Shown: positions 35,949 to 50,844, counted from the stretch's first letter. The stretch is 64,000 nt of DNA from Malaciobacter pacificus (GCF_004214795.1 NZ_CP035928.1:2108001-2172000); one strand, 5' to 3'. Made by a program: numbers and translations. Notes: a model not told the origin generated them from the sequence alone.

Positions 35949-37198
35949 CTATACCTCACTTTATTTCTTCCCTCATTTTTAGCTTTATACAAGTTTTTAT
36001 CAGCAAGCTGAATCATAGAATCTAAATTATTACTAAATTCAAAAGTACAACCAATTGAAACTGTGTAACTTAAATTAGAATCATCTAACTTAATTATATT
36101 TTTTTCAAATGAAATTCTTATATATTCTAATAACTTAATTACTTCATTTTTTTCTCTATTATAAAATAATATACAAAACTCTTCCCCACCAAGTCTACTA
36201 AGTATTCTATTATTTAATACATTTTTATTTAAAATATTTGCAACTTCTTTTATCGCAATATCTCCAATATCATGTCCATAATTATCATTAATAGATTTAA
36301 AATTATCAATATCTATAATTGCAATTGCAAAGTTTTTATTAGCTTTTTTGAACTCTTGATAATATTTTTTACCAACTTCAAATAAGTATCTACGATTATA
36401 AAGTCCAGTTAAATAATCAACATTTACCTTTTTCTTTAATTTTTCAAATAACTCCAAAGTATCTACTGTTGAATTAATTCTTGCAAAAAACTCTTCATCA
36501 GAAAACCCTTTGTACAAAAAATCATTAGCACCCAATTTTAAAAACTTTGCAGGTATTTTTCTACTCTTATCATTTGAAGTTACAATAATTGATAATTCAT
36601 CTTTAGAATACTCTGCTCTAACTTTTTTAGTTAACTCCAACCCATTCATATTTGGCATTAGATAATCAGTCAATATAACTTTTATATCACTATTCTTTTT
36701 CAATAATTCATATGCTTCTTTTCCATCAGTTGCATATAAAGCATTATATTTATATCTCAATAATAAATCCATTGCTTTACTTATAAAAGTCTTAGAATCA
36801 TCTACAAGTAATATTTTTATATTCTTATTATTAATAATTCTTTTTACAATAGATGAAGCATATTCTAACGCTGAAATACCATCTTTGATTATGTAGTCAA
36901 CTATATTTTTATTTTTAAACTTTTCTTCATATTCTAAAGTATCACTTCCTGTTAAAACAATAATGGGCAATGAAAATTTTTTTAAGAAATCAATTATTTC
37001 ACCTTGCGGAGCATCTGGCAAACCAAGATCTGCTAAAACAACTTCAAATTTACCTTTTTTTTCAAGTAGAACTTTTGCCGTTTCTTTCATAGTTTTAGCT
37101 GTATAAACATCAATATCTAAATCATCACTTAAAAAGTTTTTTAAAGCATTTAGTATTGATGAACTATCATCCACAACTAAAACTGAATATTTTTTCAT
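35945..37198 (-). CDS. REC-REC-GGDEF response regulator, putative diguanylate cyclase
   Basis: A 417-aa protein with two receiver domains (residues 1-120, phosphoacceptor Asp in VVLADLGLPDA; residues 128-245, Asp in ILTDYLMPNMNGLEL) and a GGDEF domain (about 260-417) with an intact active site SRLGGEEFCILF. The allosteric I-site RxxD five residues before GGEEF is absent, so product inhibition by that route is unlikely. It overlaps moaE and the PHP gene by 4 nt each. No kinase is adjacent. Confidence 0.93.
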   Translation of the reverse strand: MKKYSVLVVDDSSSILNALKNFLSDDLDIDVYTAKTMKETAKVLLEKKGKFEVVLADLGLPDAPQGEIIDFLKKFSLPIIVLTGSDTLEYEEKFKNKNIVDYIIKDGISALEYASSIVKRIINNKNIKILLVDDSKTFISKAMDLLLRYKYNALYATDGKEAYELLKKNSDIKVILTDYLMPNMNGLELTKKVRAEYSKDELSIIVTSNDKSRKIPAKFLKLGANDFLYKGFSDEEFFARINSTVDTLELFEKLKKKVNVDYLTGLYNRRYLFEVGKKYYQEFKKANKNFAIAIIDIDNFKSINDNYGHDIGDIAIKEVANILNKNVLNNRILSRLGGEEFCILFYNREKNEVIKLLEYIRISFEKNIIKLDDSNLSYTVSIGCTFEFSNNLDSMIQLADKNLYKAKNEGRNKVRYR

Positions 37199-37647
37199 TT
37201 AAGTAAACCTGCACCCTCTATTTTAGTACTTCTATCTTCAGCATAAATTCTTTTATTAGCAATTAAATCATATTTCCAAATAGGAGCTTTTGCTTTAAAA
37301 TCTTCCACAAATTCATCAATCAATTCTAAAGCTACTCTTCTTTTTGGAGAACAAACAGCAGCAATATATGAACTTTCATGATTTAAAACATCACCTCTAC
37401 TATGGGCCATTAGAACTATTGCATTTTTTGATTTTGCTTTTATTTGCCAATCATTAAACCATTTTTCTAAAATTGGTTCATAAATATCAAAAGATAATCC
37501 TTGAATATTGTTTTCATCTCTAACTACACCAACAAAAGTAATAATTGCTCCATAATTAGAGTTCTTAAACTCTCTATACCAAGAGTTAGTTATATTTTCA
37601 ACATCTAAGCTACCATTAAAAAGTTGTAAATATTTTTCTTCTTTCAT
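37195..37647 (-). CDS. moaE: molybdopterin synthase catalytic subunit
   Basis: A 150-aa protein (TFVGVVRDENN near the middle; MAHSRGDVLNHESSYIAAVC, then SPKRRVAL). With MoaD it converts precursor Z to molybdopterin. KAPIWKYD near the C-terminus holds the conserved catalytic Lys region. It follows moaD by 3 nt. Confidence 0.95.
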   Translation of the reverse strand: MKEEKYLQLFNGSLDVENITNSWYREFKNSNYGAIITFVGVVRDENNIQGLSFDIYEPILEKWFNDWQIKAKSKNAIVLMAHSRGDVLNHESSYIAAVCSPKRRVALELIDEFVEDFKAKAPIWKYDLIANKRIYAEDRSTKIEGAGLLK

Positions 37648-37650
37648 ATA

Positions 37651-37872
37651 TTAACCACCACAAACAGGAGGTAATAATGAAACTTTATCTCCATCATTTA
37701 ACTCAACATCTTTACTCATTACTAAAGTATCATTAATAGCAACAGCACAAGATTCCAGCCATTTTGAAGTCTCTATATCTTCTTTTAAATATTGTGATAA
37801 TTGACTTAGATTATTAATATCTAAAGTTAAACAATCTTTGTTTATTGGTCCTAAAAATTCTATTGTTACCAC
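37651..37872 (-). CDS. moaD: molybdopterin synthase sulfur carrier subunit
   Basis: A 73-aa ubiquitin-like protein ending in the required Gly-Gly (LLPPVCGG), which carries the thiocarboxylate used by MoaE. It is the first gene of the four-gene minus-strand operon and is divergent from the MqnA-like gene. Confidence 0.95.
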   Translation of the reverse strand: MVTIEFLGPINKDCLTLDINNLSQLSQYLKEDIETSKWLESCAVAINDTLVMSKDVELNDGDKVSLLPPVCGG

Positions 37873-37948
37873 TTTAAGCCTTTTTTTCTTAAGTTTATAA
37901 TATTATACCCAAACATTTTTTAACTTTATTCTAAGGAATCAGCTTTTA

Positions 37949-38611
37949 ATGATTTTTGCAAAAATCGATTTTATAAACTTATTACCATTTCATGTATATT
38001 TAAAAAAAAATATCAAATCATCCCAATTAAAACAAATAATTGAATATCACAAATCATATCCATCTTTTATAAATAAAAGATTCAGAAAAAGAAATGTTCA
38101 CAGTGCATTTATTTCATCAATTAAATCAAAAAATGAGAAGTCTTTAGATTTGGGAATAGTTGCAAAAAATGAAGTTTTATCAGTACTTGCTATTCCAGGA
38201 GAATATCAAAAAGATTATCAGTCTGACACATCAAATGCATTAGCTTTAATTTTAAATATTGATGGAAGAGTTTTAATTGGAGATAAAGCACTAAAATATT
38301 ATCACGTAAAGAATGATATTCAAATAATTGATCTTGCATTAAAATGGCAAGAGAAATATAATTTACCATTTGTTTTTGCAAGGCTATGTTACAACAAAAA
38401 TGGAAAACAATTAAAAAAAGTAATTAAAAATTTCAATAAAAAACACATAAAAATACCTCAATATATACTAGAACAATATTCAAAAAGAAGTGAACTAACG
38501 AAAGAACAGATTTTAAATTATCTTACTAAGATTGACTATAATATTGGAATTAAAGAGAAAAAAGCTTTAAAACTATTTTTTAAATTATCTAAAGAAAAAG
38601 GCATTATATGA
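37949..38611 (+). CDS. MqnA-like protein, putative menaquinone (futalosine pathway) enzyme
   Basis: A 220-aa protein with the MqnA/MqnD-type periplasmic-binding fold signature: [37 protein letters not shown] and [10 protein letters not shown] with PFVFARLCY. MqnA removes water from chorismate in the futalosine route to menaquinone. It is somewhat shorter than typical MqnA (about 250-280 aa) and may be a paralogue. It overlaps uppP by 4 nt. A UbiD-family gene (56413-58227) in the same window fits menaquinone synthesis. Confidence 0.7.
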   Translation: MIFAKIDFINLLPFHVYLKKNIKSSQLKQIIEYHKSYPSFINKRFRKRNVHSAFISSIKSKNEKSLDLGIVAKNEVLSVLAIPGEYQKDYQSDTSNALALILNIDGRVLIGDKALKYYHVKNDIQIIDLALKWQEKYNLPFVFARLCYNKNGKQLKKVIKNFNKKHIKIPQYILEQYSKRSELTKEQILNYLTKIDYNIGIKEKKALKLFFKLSKEKGII

Positions 38612-39378
38612 CGATATTTGATACTATAATTCTAGGTATAATTGAAGGGATAACAGAATTTCTTCCCATATCCTCAACGGGACACTTAATAGTAGCAAGT
38701 GAGTTTTTAGGACTTGAACAATCTAATGTGAATAAAGCATTTGAAGTTATAATTCAATTTGCAGCAATACTTGCAGTAATTTTAAATTATCCTTCAAAAT
38801 TTACATTTTCACATGTAAGTTTATGGACCAAAGTATTTATTGCTTTTTTACCTATTGCAATAATTGGTTTTATCTTCTCAGATGTCGTAAAATCACTATT
38901 TTCTTTTGAAATTGTCGCATGGATGTTTATTATTGGTGGAATTATATTCTTAATTGTTGAAAAGTTCTATGATGAAAAAGCAACCCATACACTTGATGTT
39001 GAAGATGTAACATACAAGCAGGCTGCTTGGATTGGATTTGCTCAAATTTTTGCACTAATTCCTGGTACATCAAGAGCTGGTTCTAGTATAATTGGTGCAA
39101 TGTTAGTTGGACTTAATAGAAAAGCAAGTGCTGAGTTTTCATTTCTTTTAGCATTTCCCGTAATGTGTGCAACAACAGGTTATGATTTATTAAAACACCA
39201 CGAAGAACTTTTAAGTACAAATCAACATATGATAAATTTAGCAGTTGGATTTGTTGTATCATTTATTGTTGCATTTCTAGCAATAAAACTATTTCTAAAA
39301 TTTTTAGAAAATTTCACGTTTATTGCTTTTGGTATTTATAGAATACTATTTGGTATATTTTTATTACTTATCATGTAA
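38608..39378 (+). CDS. uppP: undecaprenyl-diphosphatase
   Basis: A 256-aa membrane enzyme recycling the lipid carrier of cell wall synthesis. The two catalytic motifs [16 protein letters not shown] and [10 protein letters not shown] are intact, with about seven membrane helices. It overlaps the MqnA-like gene by 4 nt and runs 15 nt into the convergent murG end. Confidence 0.96.
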   Translation: MTIFDTIILGIIEGITEFLPISSTGHLIVASEFLGLEQSNVNKAFEVIIQFAAILAVILNYPSKFTFSHVSLWTKVFIAFLPIAIIGFIFSDVVKSLFSFEIVAWMFIIGGIIFLIVEKFYDEKATHTLDVEDVTYKQAAWIGFAQIFALIPGTSRAGSSIIGAMLVGLNRKASAEFSFLLAFPVMCATTGYDLLKHHEELLSTNQHMINLAVGFVVSFIVAFLAIKLFLKFLENFTFIAFGIYRILFGIFLLLIM

Positions 39379-40389
39379 TACAATATCTAGGATTTTACTT
39401 ACAGCATCTGGTTTAATTGAGTTTTTCAAATTTGTGCTAATATTTTTTATATCACAATTAATAGCTTTGAAAAACTCTTCTTCATCTAAATTACTTTCTC
39501 TTTGTAAAAAACATAAACCCTTTTCTTTTAAAACTTTAGCATTATAAAATTGATGATCTTTTGCAGCATAAGGATATGGAATAAAAAAAGAAGGTAAACA
39601 GTTTGCACACATTTCCCAAAGAGTTGATGCCCCTGCCCTACTTACTGCAAAATCTGCTTCTTGAACTTTTAATAAAAAATCCTTTGTAAATCCAAATACA
39701 TCTGCATTGATATTTAACTTATCATATTGAGCTTTAACTCTTTCATAATCATTTTTTCCTGCTTGATGAATAATTTTAATTCCTAAAGAGTTAAGTTTAG
39801 GTGCAACCTTTAATGCAAAATCATTAATAGCTATTGCACCTTGAGAACCGCCAAAAAAAGCTACTGTTTTAATTTCAGTTCTTACTCTAGCTTTATCGAA
39901 AAACTCTTTAGAAACAGGATAATCTTTAATCATCGATTCTTCACTAAATGATGAAAATAACTTACTTGCAAATTTACTTGTCACTTCATTTAATTTACCC
40001 ATTTTTGAATTTTGTTCATGGATGTAGAGTTTACAATTAGGTTTTAAAATCGATGCGAAAGTTGCAGCTGCTGCAGAATAACCTCCAACACTAATAACCT
40101 TTTTTACATTAAATTTATAATATATCTTTATACATTGCAATGTTTTAGAAAAAATATTTAGTAATGAAAATATTTTTCCTAAAAACTTTTTATTTACTAC
40201 ACCTTTAGTATCTAAAAAAAACTTTTGACTAATTCTATTATCTTCTTCAAACCATGCTTTATCTTGGCCATTAGAAGAACCAATGTAAATTACATTATAA
40301 CCTCTATTATTAAGTTCTTCTATAAATGAATCTGCTACTTTTAAGTGACCACCTGTTCCACCACCTGTAACCACAATATTATCTTTTTT
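39364..40389 (-). CDS. murG: UDP-GlcNAc:lipid I N-acetylglucosaminyltransferase
   Basis: A 341-aa GT28 enzyme that makes lipid II at the inner face of the membrane. I start at ATG 40389 ([20 protein letters not shown]) with AAGG about 11 nt upstream; an upstream start would add 11 Lys-rich residues. The Gly-rich GGGTGGH loop, FFGGSQGA and the acceptor motif [11 protein letters not shown] are present. It overlaps the ftsW end by 11 nt. Confidence 0.95.
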   Translation of the reverse strand, partial: KKDNIVVTGGGTGGHLKVADSFIEELNNRGYNVIYIGSSNGQDKAWFEEDNRISQKFFLDTKGVVNKKFLGKIFSLLNIFSKTLQCIKIYYKFNVKKVISVGGYSAAAATFASILKPNCKLYIHEQNSKMGKLNEVTSKFASKLFSSFSEESMIKDYPVSKEFFDKARVRTEIKTVAFFGGSQGAIAINDFALKVAPKLNSLGIKIIHQAGKNDYERVKAQYDKLNINADVFGFTKDFLLKVQEADFAVSRAGASTLWEMCANCLPSFFIPYPYAAKDHQFYNAKVLKEKGLCFLQRESNLDEEEFFKAINCDIKNISTNLKNSIKPDAVSKILDIVLHDK

Positions 40390-41635
40390 CATTAATTTTT
40401 TTAACCTTTTCTTCATATTCAAAATTAACTTTCCTACTAATAGAAAGAACTAATCCAATTGCTATTGCCATAGATAACATAGAAGAACCACCATATGATA
40501 ATAAAGGCACGGCAATTCCTTTAATAGGAATCATCCCTGATATTCCATAAGAGTTAATTAAAAATGCAACAATAATCATTAAAGCTATTCCAAGAGTAAA
40601 TAGATGATAAATAGGATTTTCAACTCTTCTACTAATTCTAAATATTCTCCATACAATCATAAAAAGAATAGCTATAATACATATTAAACCAATTAGACCT
40701 ATCTCTTCAGTAATACCAGCTAAAACAAAGTCAGTATGAACTTCTGATAAAAAACCTACTTTTATATCACCTAAAGAGACACCTTGTCCAAAAAAACCAC
40801 CATTATGTATTGCATTTAAGGAATGTGATACTTGATAAGGTTCAGGAAGTTCTTCAATCCTTAAGTATGGTTCTGCCCAAGAAGGAAGAATTGATAATAT
40901 TCCATCTTGAACCATAGCCCACCAAGAATAAATTCTTTGCATCCTATGAGGTGCAGCTAAAATTAAGCCTACTAAACCCATTAATGCTAAAGCTCCTAAA
41001 ACTAAAAAAAGTTTAAACGACCTATTTGCAAATATCAATAAAACAACCAATATTACACCAAGTAAAACAACTTGACCTAAATCTTTTTGAAGAAAAGCAA
41101 CAATAAAAACAACAACAAAAAATGCAAAAAAGTAAGGTGCTAGTAATAAAGCTTCATCTTTTAAACCTATTTTTTTAGGTTTATCTATAACTTTTCGATG
41201 AAAAGACCACGATAAAAAATAAATAAATCCTATTTTAAAAAATTCTACAGGCGATAATGAAAACCCAGGAAGTCTAATCCATCTATTAGCTCCACCTGAT
41301 GCTGTAACGATAGAAGATGGAAGAAAAGGCATAATAGCCATAATAAAAAAGAAAAGTACAAATAAACCCATACCAACTTTTCCTATAAGTTTATCAGGAT
41401 TTATCAGAGAAAAACTCCACATAATAAATATTGACAAAATACCTACTAATAACTGTCTTAAAAAAAAGTGAAATTGGTTATATCCAAAAAATTCAACAGT
41501 ATATATTGTTAATGAATAAGAAAAAACGATACTTGTAATAATTAACATTGATACTAAAAAAAATAGTGTGTAATCAGCATCACTTTCTTTTGTTATATTA
41601 TAAATTGATTTAATGTTGTTTTTGTTAAAATACAT
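40379..41635 (-). CDS. ftsW: SEDS-family glycan polymerase, FtsW-type
   Basis: A 418-aa polytopic protein of the FtsW/RodA family (about ten helices). GGANRWIRLPGFSLSPVEFF is the signature loop, and DFVLAGITEEIGLIG and PLLSYGGSSML near the end are family landmarks. Coupling with murG and the divergent ftsI suggests the septal FtsW rather than RodA. Confidence 0.92.
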   Translation of the reverse strand: MYFNKNNIKSIYNITKESDADYTLFFLVSMLIITSIVFSYSLTIYTVEFFGYNQFHFFLRQLLVGILSIFIMWSFSLINPDKLIGKVGMGLFVLFFFIMAIMPFLPSSIVTASGGANRWIRLPGFSLSPVEFFKIGFIYFLSWSFHRKVIDKPKKIGLKDEALLLAPYFFAFFVVVFIVAFLQKDLGQVVLLGVILVVLLIFANRSFKLFLVLGALALMGLVGLILAAPHRMQRIYSWWAMVQDGILSILPSWAEPYLRIEELPEPYQVSHSLNAIHNGGFFGQGVSLGDIKVGFLSEVHTDFVLAGITEEIGLIGLICIIAILFMIVWRIFRISRRVENPIYHLFTLGIALMIIVAFLINSYGISGMIPIKGIAVPLLSYGGSSMLSMAIAIGLVLSISRKVNFEYEEKVKKINEKR

Positions 41636-41663
41636 TTCTCATTATATAATAATATGGATAAAG

Positions 41664-43538
41664 ATGTCTTCAAAAAAAATTCAAACAGTTAACAAAACTA
41701 AAAAAATTGCTATTCTATTTTTAATGATTTTTTTCTTCTTATTTATATTAGTTATCTCTGTCTTTAGAACCATAAGTGAAAAAAGAGATTTACCATCACT
41801 TAGAAGTGAAAAAAAAGAGTTATCTGTAAGAGGGGACATCATAAGTGCAGATAATTTTAAAATTGCTACATCAAAAAAACTTTATACAGCTTCAATAGAT
41901 AGTAGATATTTAGACCCACAAAAAGAAGAACTGTTCATTAATCTATTTTCTATTTATAGTAATGTTGATTATCAAAAAGTAAAAAAGAAAATAGAAGAAG
42001 GTAAAAAGTCACCTGGATATTTAGTTCTATCATATAATATTGACTCAAGAAATGCGAAAAACTTAAAACAATTAGCTTTTAAATTAATAAAATTAGATGT
42101 TTTTATATCAAGAAGAGTAAATGGTACAAAAATACTTAGAGGATTAAATATTAGAGAAAGTGGAGAAAAAAGGATTTTTTCTTATGAAGATACATTGACT
42201 CCAGTTGTTGGATATATATCAAAGTATGAAACAGAAAATGGAAAAACAAAAGTAAAAGGTATAAAAGGATTAGAAAAAAAATATAACACTGTTTTAAATG
42301 AATCAAATGATGGTTTACTAGAAGGGAATAGAGATGTATTATCATACATATCATTTGATAAAAACTCAACAATTAGAAAAAGAACAGATGGCGCAACTTT
42401 AAAATTAAATATACCACTTAAACTTCAAAAAAACAATGAGTTAACATTAGATAAATATAAGAAGAAACTTGAAGCTGAAGAAATCATTGTTTCCATAATG
42501 GAAAGTAAGACAGGTAAAATTTTAACATTAGCATCCTCAAATAGATTTAATCCTCAAAGAATTAAACAAGAAGATATACCTTCTTTAAATGTGCGAGCAA
42601 TTGAATATCCATTTGAACCTGGTTCTGTATTAAAACCTATATCAATAGCATTAGCAATGGATAAAAATAGAATTAAAAAAAATGAACTATTTTTTGCATA
42701 TAATAACAAAGGTAAACCTAACAAAGATGGTGAATTTCCAAAAGGAAGATACAAATTAGGTAAATATACAATAAAAGATGATCATCGATTCAAAAAACAC
42801 TATTTAACATTAGATGATATTGTTATATTTTCTTCAAATATTGGAACATTACAAATAGCACAACGATTATCTGGTCCAGAATTTTATGAAGGTCTTAAGA
42901 GATTTGGTTATACAAGAAAATCTGGAATAGATTTACCTTATGAAAAAAAAGGTGTTATGCCAAAAGTATGGCAATTTTCTGCAGGTGATGAAGAAGGAAA
43001 AGATAATGTTTTTAAAGCTACAGTTTCTTATGGTCAAGGTATGACATCTACATTTATGCAAGTTTTAAAATCATATTCAGTTTTTGAAAATAATGGATAT
43101 ATTGCTACACCACAAATTGTATCCCACTTGGAACATAATGATAATAAATATAAAGCTTATGATGAAATTCAAGAACAAATAATAAGCAAAAAAACTGCAA
43201 ATGAAATGAGACGAATGTTAATTAAAACAGTTGATGAAGGGACAGGAAAAGCAGCAAAAATTGATGGATTAATAATTGGAGGGAAAACTGGAACTGCACA
43301 AATTGCAAGAGGTGGTAAATATTTAAAAAAATATATTTCATCATTCTTTGGTTTTGTAAATGATGGTGAAAATTCATATACAATTGGTGTTACAGTAATT
43401 GATCCAATTTCAACTGGAAAAAATTGGTATTATTATTATGCCTCATGGTCTGCTGTTCCTGTATTTAAAGAAATCACTCAAAATTTAATCAAATTAAATT
43501 ATCTTACACCTAAAAAAGATATAATTTCAAATCAATAA
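41664..43538 (+). CDS. ftsI: penicillin-binding protein, FtsI/PBP3 type transpeptidase
   Basis: A 624-aa class B PBP. I start at ATG 41664 ([20 protein letters not shown]) with GGATAAAG directly upstream, since the longer frame overlaps the ftsW start. One membrane anchor (about residues 14-35) is followed by a dimerisation domain and the transpeptidase domain with SxxK in [17 protein letters not shown] in IFSSNIGT and KTGT in GGKTGTAQ. It makes septal crosslinks with FtsW. Confidence 0.95.
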   Translation: MSSKKIQTVNKTKKIAILFLMIFFFLFILVISVFRTISEKRDLPSLRSEKKELSVRGDIISADNFKIATSKKLYTASIDSRYLDPQKEELFINLFSIYSNVDYQKVKKKIEEGKKSPGYLVLSYNIDSRNAKNLKQLAFKLIKLDVFISRRVNGTKILRGLNIRESGEKRIFSYEDTLTPVVGYISKYETENGKTKVKGIKGLEKKYNTVLNESNDGLLEGNRDVLSYISFDKNSTIRKRTDGATLKLNIPLKLQKNNELTLDKYKKKLEAEEIIVSIMESKTGKILTLASSNRFNPQRIKQEDIPSLNVRAIEYPFEPGSVLKPISIALAMDKNRIKKNELFFAYNNKGKPNKDGEFPKGRYKLGKYTIKDDHRFKKHYLTLDDIVIFSSNIGTLQIAQRLSGPEFYEGLKRFGYTRKSGIDLPYEKKGVMPKVWQFSAGDEEGKDNVFKATVSYGQGMTSTFMQVLKSYSVFENNGYIATPQIVSHLEHNDNKYKAYDEIQEQIISKKTANEMRRMLIKTVDEGTGKAAKIDGLIIGGKTGTAQIARGGKYLKKYISSFFGFVNDGENSYTIGVTVIDPISTGKNWYYYYASWSAVPVFKEITQNLIKLNYLTPKKDIISNQ

Positions 43539-43549
43539 AAAGGAGAAAT

Positions 43550-44053
43550 ATGTTTGGTAGAAAACTAAAAGAATACAATATTCCAAGAGAAGAATTAGAA
43601 AAATTTAATTATGCGAAAATTACTACAGATAGTGGGATAATTTGGCTAAAACTTTTTAATAAAGAGACTCCAATTGCCGTATCAAACTTTGCTACACTTG
43701 CAAATGATGGATTTTATGATAACTTAAATTTTCATAGAGTAATTCCAGGATTTATGGCTCAAGGTGGTTGTCCAGATGGCACAGGTATGGGAAATCCTGG
43801 TTGGGCAATTAAATGTGAAACTGATGCAGAAAAACAGGTTCATAAAAGAGGAAGTCTATCTATGGCTCATGCAGGTAAAGATACAGGAGGAAGTCAATTT
43901 TTTATATGTTTTGTTCCTTCTCCCCATTTAGATGGAGGTCATACTGTATTTGGTGAGATAGAAGAAAATGACTCTGAAAGTTTTTCTAACTTAGATAAAA
44001 TAACAACTGGTACAAGTATTATAAATATTAAAATTTTAGAAAAGAAAAATTAG
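43550..44053 (+). CDS. cyclophilin-type peptidyl-prolyl cis-trans isomerase
   Basis: A 167-aa cytoplasmic-looking cyclophilin without signal peptide. [20 protein letters not shown] contains the catalytic Arg, and [20 protein letters not shown] and [13 protein letters not shown] are typical. It follows ftsI by 11 nt and may be co-transcribed. Confidence 0.95.
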   Translation: MFGRKLKEYNIPREELEKFNYAKITTDSGIIWLKLFNKETPIAVSNFATLANDGFYDNLNFHRVIPGFMAQGGCPDGTGMGNPGWAIKCETDAEKQVHKRGSLSMAHAGKDTGGSQFFICFVPSPHLDGGHTVFGEIEENDSESFSNLDKITTGTSIINIKILEKKN

Positions 44054-44059
44054 AAAGTA

Positions 44060-44082
44060 AAGGCAAGTTTTTAACTTGTCTT
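44060..44082. terminator. hairpin between the cyclophilin gene and the 46-aa ORF
   Basis: AAGGCAAGTT / AACTTGTCTT forms a 10-bp stem (one G-U) with a 3-nt loop, directly after the cyclophilin stop. The two flanking genes are convergent, so it may serve both. Confidence 0.6.
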
Positions 44083-44086
44083 ACTT

Positions 44087-44227
44087 CTAAGAACCAACAT
44101 TAACTTGTGTACTAATAACATATCCATCTAACATTATATATGACTTATATGGATCTTTTTCATCTTTTACAACACATACATCAAAAGCGCTGTATTTATC
44201 TTCTATATAACTATTTAATAATTCCAT
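44087..44227 (-). CDS. 46-aa small protein, unknown function
   Basis: A short frame (MELLNSYIEDKYSAFDVCVV, then KDEKDPYKSYIMLDGYVIS) with a very strong ribosome binding site, AAGGAG 6 nt before the ATG. The product is acidic, has one Cys, and has no membrane segment or signal. It lies alone between the cyclophilin gene and the rRNA operon terminator. The strong start site and compact, varied composition favour a real gene. I do not recognise the family. Confidence 0.6.
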   Translation of the reverse strand: MELLNSYIEDKYSAFDVCVVKDEKDPYKSYIMLDGYVISTQVNVGS

Positions 44228-44420
44228 AATAACTCCTTAACTTTTATTCATATATTATATAATAACTGAATTACAAAAAGGTTACTAAAATGGTTATTTT
44301 ATAATCAATTATAATAAAAAATAGTAGAAAGCAATAGGAAATAAACTAAATAAAAATGTAAGACTAAATAGTAAAAAAGGGAATAAAAAAGAGAATAGTA
44401 GAATTAATAAAAAAGCTGCT

Positions 44421-44470
44421 AAAAAAAAAGCCTACCTAAACAGACTTAAAAAAGAATGCTTAGATAGGCT
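44421..44470 (-). terminator. rRNA operon terminator
   Basis: On the minus strand AGCCTATCTAAGCA pairs with TGTTTAGGTAGGCT (14 bp including two G-U pairs), followed by a run of nine T. It lies about 15 nt after the 5S gene. Confidence 0.88.
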
Positions 44471-44485
44471 ATTTGTAAACTCAAG

Positions 44486-44602
44486 AGCTGGCAGCGGCCT
44501 ACGTTTCCACACCTGAAAGGTGCAGTATTATCAGCGATGAAGTGCTTGACTTCCAGGTTCGGAATGGAGCTGGGTATTTCCACTTCTCTGTAACCACCAG
44601 CA
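44486..44602 (-). rRNA. rrf: 5S ribosomal RNA
   Basis: About 117 nt. The minus strand contains the typical core CCCAGCTCCATTCCGAACCT and GAAGTCAAGC, with complementary ends (GCTGGTGG / CCGCTGCCAGC). It is the last gene of the operon. Ends are estimated to a few nt. Confidence 0.95.
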
Positions 44603-44792
44603 ATATGAGTAAAGAAGATACTTATAAAGTATACTCTTTACTCACATCAAGATAGTCTTGAGTGTAAAGATAATGTTAAAGTCTAAAAAAGCTCTTAAAA
44701 AAATTGACATTTTTTCAAGGTAACGCTTTACAATTTTACACTGTTTATTAAGTAAACTTAATAAGATAGTAAACCAAGAAATTTATAAAAAA
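44603..44792 (-). other. 23S-5S spacer
   Basis: About 190 nt of AT-rich spacer. I see no tRNA or ORF in it. Confidence 0.6.
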
Positions 44793-47715
<2,923 letters not shown>

Positions 47716-48003
47716 TAACTTAGTAAACTAAGCTACCTTTTTTCTTAATAGTATTTCTACTATTTTTTGAATAATTATTCCTTGGCTACTATCTTATTAA
47801 ATTTACATTTAATAAATATAGTTGTGTTTTAAATTGTTTCTTTATTAACTTATATCTATATCGCTATAAATATTCGCTAGAAAAATTTTAAGACTTTAAC
47901 ATTATGTTTTTAAATATCGTATTACCATCTCTAGTAATTCTTAGGTTTAAAACCTAATATAAATCCAAATATATTTGAACTTATATTAAGTTTTATAGGT
48001 ATA
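47716..48003 (-). other. tRNA-Ala to 23S spacer
   Basis: About 288 nt of AT-rich internal transcribed spacer. I see no further tRNA or ORF. The part next to 23S should pair with the region after the 23S 3' end for RNase III processing, but I did not compute this. Confidence 0.6.
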
Positions 48004-48079
48004 TGGTGGAGATAAGCGGGATCGAACCGCTGACCTCCTGCGTGCAAGGCAGGCGCTCTCCCAGCTGAGCTATATCCCC
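48004..48079 (-). tRNA. trnA: tRNA-Ala (anticodon TGC)
   Basis: The minus strand starts GGGGATATAGCTCAGCTGGG, has anticodon arm CTGCCTTGCACGCAG and T arm AGCGGTTCGATCCCGCT, with encoded CCA. 76 nt, in the 16S-23S spacer. Confidence 0.97.
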
Positions 48080-48117
48080 ATATATGCTGAGTTAATCTTT
48101 TTTTACAGATTATTTAA

Positions 48118-48194
48118 TGGTGGGCCTACCAGGACTTGAACCTGGGACCTCACGATTATCAGTCGAGCGCTCTAGCCAGCTGAGCTATAGGCCC
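48118..48194 (-). tRNA. trnI: tRNA-Ile (anticodon GAT)
   Basis: The minus strand starts GGGCCTATAGCTCAGCTGGC, has anticodon arm CTCGACTGATAATCGTGAG and T arm CCAGGTTCAAGTCCTGG, with encoded CCA. 77 nt, upstream of tRNA-Ala in the 16S-23S spacer. Confidence 0.97.
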
Positions 48195-48290
48195 CTATTA
48201 CCTATTTTAAATAATCTTTATAAACTGAATATATCAATTAGTTTTTCTATAAATGTTTCGAGTTAAGAAACGAATCTTAACTCTTTCTCT

Positions 48291-49808
<1,518 letters not shown>

Positions 49809-50202
49809 GTGTTTGAAACTGACAACTTTATGTAACTTTGCATTCTAAAAAAATTTGCATTTTTTCAGAGTACTGCAATTTTAGTTACAAAATTATCACT
49901 CATTGTTTAGCTTAAAGCTAAAAATAAAATTTTTACATTCTATTTAATAGACAAGAATTTTTATTCTTGTTTTTTTATTTAACATTTATTTAATTATCTT
50001 ATTGATAATATTCAGTTTATAAAGATTACTCTTCTTTAAACTTTATTTCTTTTTAAAGATCGTTAACTCTCAACTCATCTCTCTTCCGTTTGATGTGTCT
50101 CAGTCAATTTGGACGGGAATTATAATAGATTCTTGACCCTTTGTCAAGGGGTTTATGCTTAAATTTAACTTAAATTTTTAAATTCCTCCCTTTCCCACCT
50201 TT
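49809..50202 (-). promoter_or_regulatory. rRNA operon leader and promoter
   Basis: This 394-nt stretch contains no gene. A consensus sigma-70 promoter lies on the minus strand: TTGACA at 50142-50147, 17 nt, TATAAT at 50119-50124, followed by a GC-rich discriminator (TCCCGTCC), the pattern expected for growth-rate and ppGpp control. Transcription would start near 50112 and give a leader of about 300 nt. Confidence 0.9.
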
Positions 50203-50844
50203 TTACTCTGTTTCTATTGGGTTTTTTATTCCTTTTGTTGAATAACCCGTCTTAGGATTGATAATTAATTCTTTAAAATTGTCATTTTCATCAATAAATT
50301 TGATACTACATGACTTAATAATCTCATATTCAAAGCTTTCATTATCAATATTACTTAGACGAGAGTAAACTCTACCATCTTTTCCAAAAGATATTTGTCC
50401 TAAACTTGTTGTACTATTACATGAAATCTTTACATCTTTTATTCCAAAGTTTTTACTTAGCAGTACATACTTACTATTATTATTTGTTTCATTACATAAA
50501 TTTGAGCTGTAAATATTTTTATTTGTTAATGGATCTTTAAAACTTTCACTTGCATTTGGATGTCCTGACAAATTCTCATCACTATAAATACTATAGTAAA
50601 TTCCACCAACTGACTCTCGACATCTAAAAAATTTTAAAGTCCATCTTTTTTTATGCCAAAGAGTATCATTTGAGAATTTATCGTCGATTAAAGCTTGATA
50701 CCTAATGTGTGAGATATATAGATCTAATCTATTTATAACTTCATTTAATTTATTTATCTTTTGATTAGGTATAAAAAATGTATAAAGAACTATTAATAGT
50801 GTAATTACAAAAATTAATTCTAAAAGTGTAAATGATTTTTTCAT
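50203..50844 (-). CDS. pseudopilin/prepilin-like protein
   Basis: A 213-aa protein with a type III signal: short KK leader then FTLLELIFVITLLIVL, with Glu at +5 of the mature form, as needed for cleavage and methylation by prepilin peptidase. The rest is a soluble domain with several Cys (CRESVGG, SSNLCNETNN, KISCNSTTS). It overlaps the upstream membrane protein gene by 4 nt. Type II secretion or type IV pilus minor subunit is possible; no other pilus genes are in the window. Confidence 0.8.
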   Translation of the reverse strand: MKKSFTLLELIFVITLLIVLYTFFIPNQKINKLNEVINRLDLYISHIRYQALIDDKFSNDTLWHKKRWTLKFFRCRESVGGIYYSIYSDENLSGHPNASESFKDPLTNKNIYSSNLCNETNNNSKYVLLSKNFGIKDVKISCNSTTSLGQISFGKDGRVYSRLSNIDNESFEYEIIKSCSIKFIDENDNFKELIINPKTGYSTKGIKNPIETE

